Made by a program: the position numbers and the translations under genes
Notes under the pieces: generated by a model
The model's database searches: none
Seen by the model: the letters and a program-made list of their open reading frames with translations, nothing else
What the model was told of the DNA's origin: nothing
Source of the DNA: Dictyoglomaceae bacterium
GTDB lineage: Bacteria > Dictyoglomota > Dictyoglomia > Dictyoglomales > Dictyoglomaceae
Assembly (NCBI GenBank): GCA_026417425.1
Contig: JAOADF010000044.1
Span: forward strand, 1 to 8,129
Direction of reading: 5' to 3'
DNA length: 8,129 nt
Part shown: piece by piece, positions 1 through 6,001 of the stretch
Position numbering within the stretch: the stretch's first letter is position 1
How the letters are laid out: the number at the start of each line of letters is the position of its first letter

Positions 1-124
1 TACTTGCTTCTTGTAAGAATCCACCTCTACTTTTAAAAAATGTTAATGGTAAATTTTTTTCTACAAAAATCTCCCTTATTTTTTTCCAATCTTCCTCTTG
101 GATAATTGCTAAAATTAACTTCAT
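1..124 (-). CDS. darA: Cyclic-di-AMP receptor, DarA/PstA (YaaQ) family, N-terminal 41 residues only
   Basis: Reading the minus strand from the ATG at 124 gives 41 codons before the window edge; the gene continues to the left. The translation starts MKLILAIIQEED and contains KSRGGFLQ, matching the start of the DUF970/YaaQ family of PII-like trimeric cytosolic proteins that bind cyclic-di-AMP. From memory of characterised PstA/DarA proteins, ligand contacts include N24, T28 and G35-F36-L37; all have counterparts here at the same positions, while the usual Arg at 26 is Pro. The family has about 109 residues, so roughly 38% is visible. The start is supported by AGAGGT at 131-136, six bases before the ATG. 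The ATG overlaps the tmk stop in an ATGA arrangement, suggesting translational coupling. tmk-darA adjacency is also seen in Bacillus. Its downstream output is not well understood in the family. Confidence 0.85.
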   Translation of the reverse strand, partial: MKLILAIIQEEDWKKIREIFVEKNLPLTFFKSRGGFLQEAS

Positions 125-738
125 AGCTTCACCTCTTTAAGCTTTTTTAGAATAATTTTTAGAATCCTACTATGAACTTCTTCTACCATAAGTTCTCCAG
201 ATATTACAAAGATCCTTTCTTTATTTTCTTCAGCGATCTTTAAATATCCCTCTCTAACTTTATAATAAAAATCTAAATGTTCCTTTTCAATTCTATCAAG
301 AGTTTTCTTTCTTAGAAAAATCTTTTCAGGATGTAAATCCAAAAGTATAGTAATATCAGGCTTTAGCCCAAAGGAAACTAATACATTCAATTCTTTTAAT
401 TTATCAATGGGGAGACCCCTTCCATATCCTTGGTATGCCAAAGTAGAATCTATATATCTTTCACATATTACTATATACCCTTCTCCAAGTTTCTCTTTAA
501 TTATTAAGGAATTTTCAACTCTTGAGGAAAGATATAATAAAGTCTCGGTCCAAGGATGAATAGAAATATTATAATTCAAAAGAATGTTTCTTACATTTTC
601 ACCTAAAATTGTACCTCCAGGCTCTCTTGTCAGATATACTTTATAATTTTCTTTTTCTAAAAAATCCTTTAGAAGTCTCGCTTGGGTTGTCTTTCCACAA
701 CCATCTAAGCCTTCAAAAGTAATTAAAAAACTTTTCAT
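121..738 (-). CDS. tmk: Thymidylate kinase (dTMP kinase)
   Basis: Cytosolic enzyme that phosphorylates dTMP to dTDP with ATP, in dTTP synthesis. The 205-residue length is normal for the family. Visible motifs in order are the P-loop GLDGCGKT (10-17), TREPGGT (37-43), the ERY variant of the DRY motif (93-95) followed by S98 and AYQGYGRG (101-108), LLDLHPE (132-138), and the LID-side block around DRIEKEHLDFYYKVREGY (148-165). The P-loop has no basic residue in its variable positions while the LID side is rich in Arg and Lys, as in the bacterial type II enzymes. The gene lies 8 bases after the R3H-ATPase gene and overlaps darA by 4. Its ribosome binding site is weak (AGGT around 747-750, at the end of the upstream gene), so translation may depend partly on coupling to the upstream cistron. 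Confidence 0.96.
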   Translation of the reverse strand: MKSFLITFEGLDGCGKTTQARLLKDFLEKENYKVYLTREPGGTILGENVRNILLNYNISIHPWTETLLYLSSRVENSLIIKEKLGEGYIVICERYIDSTLAYQGYGRGLPIDKLKELNVLVSFGLKPDITILLDLHPEKIFLRKKTLDRIEKEHLDFYYKVREGYLKIAEENKERIFVISGELMVEEVHSRILKIILKKLKEVKL

Positions 739-746
739 TCATGTAC

Positions 747-2261
747 CTAATAAGGAAATATCTTTACTTTCCTATTTGGTTCAACACCTATACTTTCGGA
801 ACGTAAACCATATTCTTGTATCAATTGATGTTGTAATCTTCTAAGATAAGCTGGTTGAGGAGATAACTCATAAGGTTCTTCATGGGTCAATACATACTCT
901 ATCCCTTCCTGAGCCTCTTTTAATGCTTTCTCTTCTTCACTACTTCTAGAATTTCCTACTTTAAAATGCTCAGATAAAAATCTTTCCATCTGAGTCACAG
1001 TATTACTTCTTAGTATAGAAAGAACCATATTTCTTTTTTCTGCTTCGCTTATTAAATCCCTTGCTCTTTTTTGATGGGCTTTCAAAAGTAGTAAACAATT
1101 TGCATCAGAAAAGTTTCTAACAACATAGGCAGGAACTCCCAAACTTCTAATTGCTTTCTCTAATTTATTTTTGCTAATTCCGTAGGGAAAAATTTTTAAA
1201 ATATCAGGTTTTTTCTGTATAGTGAAAGATTCCTTTTCTTCTTCTTGAATCTTTGTTGAAGGAACAAAAATTTTCTCTACCCTTCCTTCGGGAGTTCTAA
1301 TTCTAATTTCAGGAGGAATAATATATCCCCTTAACATAGCATCTATAGTTTTTGCTACATCATGATGAATAGCTAACCTATCTCTCTCTTGAATTTCAAT
1401 AACTATATCAAAAGTTGGAGGAGCCTTCCTCTCCAAAACTGTTTTTTGAGTCCCTCTTCTCTTTGCTTCCTCATCACTTAAGGTTACAACTTGAATACCT
1501 CCTACTAAATCTGAAAGAGTTGGATTTAAGAGAAGATTCTGAAGAGTTATTCCATGGGCGGTCCCTATTAATTGTACTCCTCTTTCTGCTATAGTTCTTG
1601 CTGCTTTTGCCTCTAATTCAGTACCAATCTCATCTATTACAATTACTTCTGGCATATGATTCTCAACCGCTTCGATCATAACATCATGCTGTTTTGTAGG
1701 ATTAGGAACTTGCATTCTTCTTGCTCTACCAATTGCTGGGTGAGGAATATCCCCATCTCCTCCTATTTCATTGGAAGTATCAATAATTATTACTCTTTTA
1801 TTCAGCTCATCTGCTAAAACCCTTGCAGTTTCCCTCAAAAGAGTAGTTTTTCCAACTCCTGGTTTTCCTAAAAGAAGTATACTTTTCCCTGTTTCAATCA
1901 CATCTCTAATAATATCTACGGTTCCTAAAACTGCCCTTCCTACTCTACATGTTAAACCAATAACCCTACCATGCCTATTTTCTATAGCAGAAATCCTATG
2001 AAGAGTTCTTTCAATTCCTGCCCTTTTGTCTCCACTAAATTCACCTACCCTTGAAAGAACATAATTAATATCTTCTTCTGTAGCATACCTTCCATGAAAG
2101 ATTATATTTTTCTTATAAAAACGAGCCTCAATTTCTCTTCCTAAATCTATAACTACTTCAATGAGATCTTTTATATTTTCGTCACCTTCTAATCTTTTTC
2201 TTATATCATCAGGAAATATTTCTAATATTTTATCTAGATCATCTAGAATTTCTTGTCTCAT
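747..2261 (-). CDS. SpoIIIAA-like AAA ATPase with C-terminal R3H nucleic-acid-binding domain
   Basis: A 504-residue cytosolic protein. The N-terminal part (about 1-120) leads into a P-loop ATPase of the SpoIIIAA/Ycf45 type: Walker A GKPGVGKT (132-139), IIIDTSNEIGGDGDIPHP (158-175), Walker B with VIVIDEIG (206-213, D210 and E211), and QLIGTAHG (230-237). After a linker, a second folded stretch (about 352-415) precedes an acidic, charged connector (about 435-455) and a C-terminal R3H domain with RxxxH at R474 and H478. R3H domains bind single-stranded nucleic acid, so the protein probably acts on RNA or ssDNA using ATP, but the cellular role of this family is not settled. The start ATG follows AAGGA and GAGGAG sequences (2262-2275), and the gene begins 14 bases after degV. 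KIFPY occurs twice, at 356-360 and at the extreme C-terminus (500-504). Confidence 0.88.
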   Translation of the reverse strand: MRQEILDDLDKILEIFPDDIRKRLEGDENIKDLIEVVIDLGREIEARFYKKNIIFHGRYATEEDINYVLSRVGEFSGDKRAGIERTLHRISAIENRHGRVIGLTCRVGRAVLGTVDIIRDVIETGKSILLLGKPGVGKTTLLRETARVLADELNKRVIIIDTSNEIGGDGDIPHPAIGRARRMQVPNPTKQHDVMIEAVENHMPEVIVIDEIGTELEAKAARTIAERGVQLIGTAHGITLQNLLLNPTLSDLVGGIQVVTLSDEEAKRRGTQKTVLERKAPPTFDIVIEIQERDRLAIHHDVAKTIDAMLRGYIIPPEIRIRTPEGRVEKIFVPSTKIQEEEKESFTIQKKPDILKIFPYGISKNKLEKAIRSLGVPAYVVRNFSDANCLLLLKAHQKRARDLISEAEKRNMVLSILRSNTVTQMERFLSEHFKVGNSRSSEEEKALKEAQEGIEYVLTHEEPYELSPQPAYLRRLQHQLIQEYGLRSESIGVEPNRKVKIFPY

Positions 2262-2275
2262 CTCCTCATCCTTTC

Positions 2276-3112
2276 CTACATCTTATAGCAAATAATTCCC
2301 CATGACCCTGGTCCAATATGAGATAAAATGGTACAACTAAATGAAACAAAATGATACTCTTTAACATTAAATTTTTCATAAATCTCCTTTTCAATATTTT
2401 TTAATTCATCCGCATTATCAGAATATGCGACAGCTACTTTTACAGGAATATCTCTAATTCTTTCTTTCATAATATCTAAAATTCTGTCTTTAACTTTCTG
2501 TTTTGTTCTCACTCTTTCCACGGGTTCTATTGCTCCATTTCTTAATTCTAAAATAGGCTTTATTTGTAAAATACTTCCCATCCATGCTTGAGCAGCCCCA
2601 ATTCTTCCACCTCTATAAAGATACTCTAAGGTATCTACAGTAAATAATGTTTCATTATCCTTTTTCATTTTATCTATTATAGCAAAAATTTCATTTAAGT
2701 TTTTCCCCTCTTCAATTGCTCTTCCAATTTCAATTACCATATATCCCAATGCAAATTCTGTTACTAAAGAATCTATAACATAAATTTTATCAGCAAAGGG
2801 AAGCATAGCTCTTGCAGTATTTGCAGAACCGATAGTCCCACTAAGCTTTGATGATATATGTATGGAAATAATAGCATCTGCATTTTCTAAACTTTTATAT
2901 GTATTATAAAAATCCTCTACTGATGGTTGAGATGTCTTTGGAAAAATATTGGTCTTTTTAATCTTATCAAAGAATTGTATAGGAGTTATATCAACCCCAT
3001 CATTATAAATTTCATCTCCAAATGCTACTTTTAGAGGTACCACTAATACATTATACTTTCTTACAAAATCATCAGGTAAAGCAGCTGTACTATCAGTAAC
3101 AATTCTAATCAT
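2276..3112 (-). CDS. DegV family fatty-acid-binding protein (FakB-like)
   Basis: A 278-residue cytosolic protein of the DegV/FakB family. Members bind a long-chain fatty acid and, where characterised, present it to the kinase FakA for phosphorylation and entry into phospholipid synthesis. Visible family marks are IRIVTDSTA at the N-terminus (2-10), KTSQPS (59-64), SSKLSGT (87-93), IDS (113-115), VDTLEYLYRGGRIG (159-172) and HIGPGSWG near the C-terminus (265-272). No fakA-like gene is in the window, so the fatty-acid role rests on family membership only. The reading frame opens five codons earlier at a TTG, but that TTG abuts a GGGAGG ribosome binding site whose spacing points to the ATG at 3112, so I use the ATG. 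The gene sits 20 bases after rplY and 14 before the ATPase gene. It is functionally unlike its neighbours. Confidence 0.92.
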   Translation of the reverse strand: MIRIVTDSTAALPDDFVRKYNVLVVPLKVAFGDEIYNDGVDITPIQFFDKIKKTNIFPKTSQPSVEDFYNTYKSLENADAIISIHISSKLSGTIGSANTARAMLPFADKIYVIDSLVTEFALGYMVIEIGRAIEEGKNLNEIFAIIDKMKKDNETLFTVDTLEYLYRGGRIGAAQAWMGSILQIKPILELRNGAIEPVERVRTKQKVKDRILDIMKERIRDIPVKVAVAYSDNADELKNIEKEIYEKFNVKEYHFVSFSCTILSHIGPGSWGIICYKM

Positions 3113-3118
3113 TTTTTT

Positions 3119-3125
3119 CCCTCCC
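3119..3125 (-). promoter_or_regulatory. Ribosome binding site that fixes the degV start
   Basis: The minus strand reads GGGAGGG followed by six A and then ATG (3112-3110). The core GGAGG lies seven bases from the ATG. An upstream in-frame TTG at 3127 overlaps this site and has no ribosome binding site of its own, so the longer start is unlikely. Confidence 0.8.
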
Positions 3126-3132
3126 AATTAAT

Positions 3133-3756
3133 TTAAGTAGAAATCTCACTCTCAACCTGGACTTCTGCCTCTACCTCACCTCTCTGAGGAGCAAGAATTG
3201 ATACAACTACCTCATCTAATGGGGTCAGAATTTTAATTTTCTCAGAAAGTTTAATATCCCCAACTAATATTGAGTCTCCAATATCTAAGTTAGAAATATC
3301 AACCTCTATATGACTTGGAATATCTAAAGGTAGAGCTCTTATATAAATCTCATTAATACCATGTTGAAGAACTCCGCCTCTTTTAACTCCTATGGCTTCT
3401 CCAACTAATACTATTGGGATATGAGTATCTACTAGCTCGTCCATTTTTACCGCATGGAAATCAATATGAATAATAGAATCCGTTAAGGGATCAACTTGAA
3501 AACTTTGTAAAAGGGCATTTTCAGTTTTAAAATCCCAATCATCTTCGATATTAATTTTGAGAATATAAGATTCTGTCTCATATTTACCTTTTTTAAATAA
3601 CTTTTGTAGTTCCCTCCTATCTAAAACCAAGGGAATACTTTCTTCTAAATGACGGCCATATAATATGGCAGGTATTTTTCCTTCTTTTCTATATTTTTTT
3701 GTCCATACTTTCCCAACTTTTTTTCTCTTATATGCTTTTATTTCAAGTATCTCCAT
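3133..3756 (-). CDS. rplY: 50S ribosomal protein L25, long CTC/TL5 form
   Basis: A 207-residue ribosomal protein that binds 5S rRNA in the large subunit. The N-terminal L25 domain (about 1-95) has basic KVWTKKYRKEGKIPAILYG (16-34) and the family signature VDPLTDSIIHIDF (88-100). The C-terminal CTC/TL5 beta domain (about 100-192) includes GVKRGGVLQHG (123-133) and LDIPSHIEVDISNLDIGDS (144-162). An acidic tail rich in Glu and Val ends the protein. The length matches the two-domain form (general stress protein Ctc in Bacillus, TL5 in Thermus) rather than the short E. coli L25. An in-frame TTG at 3786 could add ten residues, but a perfect AAAGGAGG six bases before the ATG at 3756 decides the start. 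The order glmU-prs-ctc is conserved with Bacillus. A 5S rRNA gene, its RNA partner, is at the other end of the window. Confidence 0.95.
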   Translation of the reverse strand: MEILEIKAYKRKKVGKVWTKKYRKEGKIPAILYGRHLEESIPLVLDRRELQKLFKKGKYETESYILKINIEDDWDFKTENALLQSFQVDPLTDSIIHIDFHAVKMDELVDTHIPIVLVGEAIGVKRGGVLQHGINEIYIRALPLDIPSHIEVDISNLDIGDSILVGDIKLSEKIKILTPLDEVVVSILAPQRGEVEAEVQVESEIST

Positions 3757-3762
3757 TTTTAA

Positions 3763-3770
3763 CCTCCTTT
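3763..3770 (-). promoter_or_regulatory. Ribosome binding site that fixes the rplY start
   Basis: AAAGGAGG on the minus strand, six bases (TTAAAA) before the ATG at 3756. It lies between the prs stop (3779) and this ATG, which rules in the shorter 207-residue L25 and rules out the TTG extension overlapping prs. Confidence 0.85.
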
Positions 3771-3778
3771 TACATATA

Positions 3779-4720
3779 TTAATCAAATAATGAGCTTAAA
3801 GAATCTTTATTTGATATTCTTTTGATAGCCTCTCCTAATAAGCTTCCCACCGAAAGAATCTTAAGTTTAGAAACAATTTTTGACTCCTCAATAGGAAGGG
3901 TATTTGTTACAACTAACTCCTTTAGTTCAGATTTTTGGAGCTCTTCCGAAGCATTATTTGTAAGAATTCCATGGGTTACAGCAGAATATATATCTCGAGC
4001 CCCCCTCTCCCTTAAAAGTTTTGCTGCAGAAAACAATGTATTTCCAGTTGTCACAATATCATCACAAATAATTACATCTCTATTCTTCACATCTCCAATT
4101 ATCTCCTCCACTTCTGCCACTTCAGGTGAAGGTCTTCTTTTGTATATTATAGCAAGAGGGGTGTGTAATCTATTAGCTAAAGCCTTTGCTCTAGCAACTC
4201 CACCTATATCGGGAGAAACTACTACAGGATTTATAAGATCCATATCTTGAAAATATCTTGTGAACAAGGGTAATGCAGAAAGATTATCTACAGGAATATC
4301 AAAAAAACCTTGAATTTGACCTGCATGAAGATCCATAGTTACAACCCTGTCCGCTCCTGCAACGGTCAATAAATTTGCTACAAGTTTTGCGGTTATAGGT
4401 TCTCTTGATTTAGTTTTTCTATCTTGACGAGCATAAGCAAAATAAGGAATAACAGCGGTAACTGCCTCTGCAGATGCCCTTTTAAGAGCATCAATAATAA
4501 TTAATAACTCCATAAAATACTCATTCACAGAATTTCCCAAAGACTGAATAACATAAACTTCTGCTCCTCGAACACTTTTAACAATTCTCGCATAAATCTC
4601 TCCATCAGAAAATCTTCTTATTTCTATATCTCCTAATTCTATACCTAAATATTCAGAAACCTCTTTTGCTAATACAAAGTTAGATGTTCCACTATATAAT
4701 GCTAGACATTTTTGAATCAT
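3779..4720 (-). CDS. prs: Ribose-phosphate pyrophosphokinase (PRPP synthetase), class I
   Basis: Cytosolic enzyme that transfers pyrophosphate from ATP to ribose 5-phosphate, making PRPP for purine, pyrimidine, NAD, His and Trp synthesis. The 313 residues are full length. Motifs in order: RFSDGEIYARI (36-46), IPYFAYARQDRK with the ATP-site RQDRK (91-102), MDLHAGQIQGFF with metal-binding D130 and H132 (129-140), SPDIGGVARAKA (169-180), the flexible-loop KRRP (194-197), and the PRPP-binding loop CDDIVTTGNT (219-228). These mark an active class I enzyme, expected to be activated by phosphate and inhibited by ADP. The ATG at 4720 follows AAAGGAGA inside the last codons of glmU; the two genes are separated by only 2 bases, implying coupled translation. 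It is followed 22 bases later by rplY. No frameshift or missing motif is seen. Confidence 0.97.
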   Translation of the reverse strand: MIQKCLALYSGTSNFVLAKEVSEYLGIELGDIEIRRFSDGEIYARIVKSVRGAEVYVIQSLGNSVNEYFMELLIIIDALKRASAEAVTAVIPYFAYARQDRKTKSREPITAKLVANLLTVAGADRVVTMDLHAGQIQGFFDIPVDNLSALPLFTRYFQDMDLINPVVVSPDIGGVARAKALANRLHTPLAIIYKRRPSPEVAEVEEIIGDVKNRDVIICDDIVTTGNTLFSAAKLLRERGARDIYSAVTHGILTNNASEELQKSELKELVVTNTLPIEESKIVSKLKILSVGSLLGEAIKRISNKDSLSSLFD

Positions 4721-4722
4721 TT

Positions 4723-5694
4723 TTAATCTCCTTTAATTCTTAAGTTTGACGAAATATAAGAAAAGGGACCAACCTCGATATTTTCTCCAATATAATAATT
4801 CTCTATAATAACATTAGAAAAAATCTTCACTCCTTTTCCTATAAAGCTCTTTCCAAGAATTAAAGTATTGGGATAAACAATCACATCGCTATTTAATATA
4901 ACCTCTCTTCCTATAAAAGTTTGACTTGGAGATATAAATGATATTCCTTCTTCCATCCATTTATTATTTGTTATTTCCTGAATAACCTTTTGAAGATAAG
5001 CTAATTCTATTTGACTATTTACTCCTATAACCTCATAAGGATCTGTCTCTAAAGCTTCTATTCTCTCCCCTTTATTTAAAAGCAAAGAAATAGTATCAGT
5101 AAGATAATACTCTTTTTGAACATTATCATTAGATAAACAAGGTAAAATGTCTTTTAACTTTGTCCAAGAAAATGCATATATAGAAGTATTAATTTCTTTA
5201 ATTTTTTTCTCTTCTTCATTTGCATCTTTATCCTCTACAATTCCTAATACTCTTCCCATAGAATCTCTTTTTATTCTCCCATATCCTTGAGGATTATCAA
5301 TATATGTTGTAAGTAAAGTGCAAGCATTATTATTCTTCTCATGAATCTCACATAATAGTCTTAAAGTCTCTTCTTTAATCAAAGGAACATCACCAGGTAA
5401 AACAAGAATATTTCCATAAAAATCTTTTAAAAAAGGGATTAATTGTCTTACCGCATCGCCAGTTCCTAGGGGCTCTCCCTGTATAATTAGTCGTTCCTTG
5501 AATTCCTCATATAAGATCTCGTATAACTTTGGACTTACTATTATAAAATAATTTTCTTTTACTATTTTTGATACCAAATCAATCAAATAATAAATAATTG
5601 GGCGATCCAAAAGAGGGTGAAGGACTTTGGGTCGCTCTGTTTTCATTCTTTTCCCTTTTCCCGCTGACAAAATGACTGCAACCCAATCTTTCAT
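4723..5694 (-). CDS. glmU: GlmU-type UDP-GlcNAc pyrophosphorylase, shortened: acetyltransferase domain mostly missing
   Basis: Makes UDP-GlcNAc from UTP and GlcNAc-1-phosphate for cell-wall synthesis. The N-terminal nucleotidyltransferase domain (about 1-228) is complete: LSAGKGKRM (9-17), PKVLHP (22-27), QGEPLGTGDAV (72-82), LPGDVPL with metal-binding D102 (99-105), NPQGYGRI (134-141), EDKDA (154-158), EINTSIY (167-173), EYYLTD (195-200) and VIGVNSQIEL with N226 (222-231). A helical linker then enters a left-handed beta-helix of hexapeptide repeats (about 258-320) that stops after a few turns. Bifunctional GlmU is about 450 residues; this one is 323 and lacks the region with the catalytic His and the acetyl-CoA site. 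No remnant of that part follows, because prs starts 2 bases later. The start ATG has no Shine-Dalgarno sequence and an in-frame TAA lies just upstream. It is the first protein gene after tRNA-Gln. Confidence 0.9.
   Translation of the reverse strand: MKDWVAVILSAGKGKRMKTERPKVLHPLLDRPIIYYLIDLVSKIVKENYFIIVSPKLYEILYEEFKERLIIQGEPLGTGDAVRQLIPFLKDFYGNILVLPGDVPLIKEETLRLLCEIHEKNNNACTLLTTYIDNPQGYGRIKRDSMGRVLGIVEDKDANEEEKKIKEINTSIYAFSWTKLKDILPCLSNDNVQKEYYLTDTISLLLNKGERIEALETDPYEVIGVNSQIELAYLQKVIQEITNNKWMEEGISFISPSQTFIGREVILNSDVIVYPNTLILGKSFIGKGVKIFSNVIIENYYIGENIEVGPFSYISSNLRIKGD
4727..4734 (-). promoter_or_regulatory. prs ribosome binding site embedded in the last codons of glmU
   Basis: AAAGGAGA on the minus strand encodes the final Lys-Gly-Asp of GlmU and lies a normal distance from the prs ATG. 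The glmU stop is two bases before that ATG. This arrangement shows that the early glmU stop is an organised gene junction rather than a random break. Confidence 0.8.
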
Positions 5695-5710
5695 ATAATA
5701 TTAGAAAAAT

Positions 5711-5786
5711 TGGCTGGGGAGGCTGGATTCGAACCAGCGAATGGCGGATCCAAAGTCCGCTGCCTTACCAGCTTGGCTACTCCCCA
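5711..5786 (-). tRNA. tRNA-Gln, anticodon UUG
   Basis: The minus strand folds as a 76-base cloverleaf. The acceptor stem TGGGGAG pairs with CTCCCCA (7 bp), the discriminator is G and CCA is encoded. The anticodon stem GCGGA/TCCGC closes the loop CTTTGGA, giving anticodon TTG, which reads CAA and CAG. The T arm is GCTGG-TTCGAAT-CCAGC. The U1-A72 pair and G73 are features of bacterial tRNA-Gln and its recognition by the synthetase. The stems are far more GC-rich than the surroundings, as in thermophiles. The gene has its own consensus promoter upstream, and glmU begins 16 bases after the CCA, so the tRNA is likely the first element of the long operon. Confidence 0.97.
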
Positions 5787-5797
5787 GTCCACATTCA

Positions 5798-5826
5798 ATT
5801 ATAGCTTATTGTGAAAAACTGGTCAA
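5798..5826 (-). promoter_or_regulatory. Strong sigma-70-type promoter for tRNA-Gln and the downstream operon
   Basis: On the minus strand the -35 box TTGACC (5826-5821) and -10 box TATAAT (5803-5798) are separated by exactly 17 bases. Eleven of twelve positions match the bacterial consensus. Transcription would start near 5791, only a few bases before the tRNA 5' end at 5786. No comparable promoter is seen in the 16 bases between the tRNA and glmU, so this promoter probably also drives the protein genes. Confidence 0.88.
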
Positions 5827-5862
5827 TAAATGATACCTGAAGTTCGGAAAAAAATAGTTATT

Positions 5863-5874
5863 AAAAAATTTTTT
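5863..5874. repeat. A6T6 perfect palindrome in the divergent promoter region
   Basis: AAAAAATTTTTT is a 12-base self-complementary A-tract between the tRNA-Gln promoter and the pgpH start. Such tracts bend DNA and may bind nucleoid proteins. In a genome this AT-rich it may be chance. Confidence 0.3.
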
Positions 5875-5940
5875 GATATAATGGTTATTAGGCATATTGA
5901 TCATTTCTTTCCCTTCATCTGAGTTTTTTATAATAGCATA

Positions 5941-5954
5941 CCTCATAAGGAGGG
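5941..5954 (+). other. Orphan AAGGAGGG sequence, partly paired in a small hairpin
   Basis: AAGGAGGG (5947-5954) looks like a perfect Shine-Dalgarno sequence, but no ATG, GTG or TTG follows at a usable distance; pgpH starts 47 bases later. CCTC at 5941-5944 can pair with GAGG at 5950-5953 around a five-base loop, and six T follow at 5956-5961. A TATAAT at 5929-5934 lies just upstream but has no good -35 box. It could be a remnant leader, a weak terminator-like hairpin, or chance. Confidence 0.3.
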
Positions 5955-5958
5955 ATTT

Positions 5959-5987
5959 TTTAAATATTTATTCAAACTTTATATGAT
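5959..5987 (+). promoter_or_regulatory. Possible pgpH promoter giving a very short leader
   Basis: TTTAAA (5959-5964) and TATGAT (5982-5987) are spaced by 17 bases and match the -35 and -10 consensus at 4 and 5 of 6 positions. Transcription would begin near 5994, leaving only about 8 bases before the ATG at 6002. That agrees with the lack of a ribosome binding site for pgpH. AT-rich DNA produces such matches easily, so this is tentative. Confidence 0.35.
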
Positions 5988-6001
5988 AAAATATCTCTAA
6001 C

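Noticed and set aside
1771..2001. Open frame of 76 codons on the plus strand opposite the ATPase gene
   Set aside because: It is antisense to the conserved Walker A region of a clear gene, has no ribosome binding site and resembles no family.
3113..3127. Five-codon TTG-initiated extension of the DegV protein
   Set aside because: The extension codons form the GGGAGG ribosome binding site itself; the ATG at 3112 has ideal spacing and begins with the family-typical MIRIVTDST.
3757..3786. Ten-residue TTG-initiated extension of L25 overlapping prs
   Set aside because: A perfect AAAGGAGG lies six bases before the ATG at 3756, and the added residues do not look like the L25 N-terminus.
3822..4250. 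Open frame of 142 codons on the plus strand opposite prs
   Set aside because: It mirrors the conserved PRPP-binding and C-terminal coding of prs; the translation is low-complexity Ser/Thr/Ile-rich and unrecognisable.
4723..4740. Frameshift or sequencing error as the cause of the short GlmU
   Set aside because: No reading frame downstream of the stop resembles the rest of the beta-helix; prs and its ribosome binding site occupy the position directly.
5881..5922. Plus-strand frame of 13 codons in the intergenic region, possible leader peptide
   Set aside because: No ribosome binding site, no regulatory codon pattern and no attenuator hairpin of convincing strength follows.
5787..6001. Possible c-di-AMP or other riboswitch before pgpH
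   Set aside because: The stretch is too short and AT-rich, and no conserved riboswitch core or multi-helix fold could be recognised.
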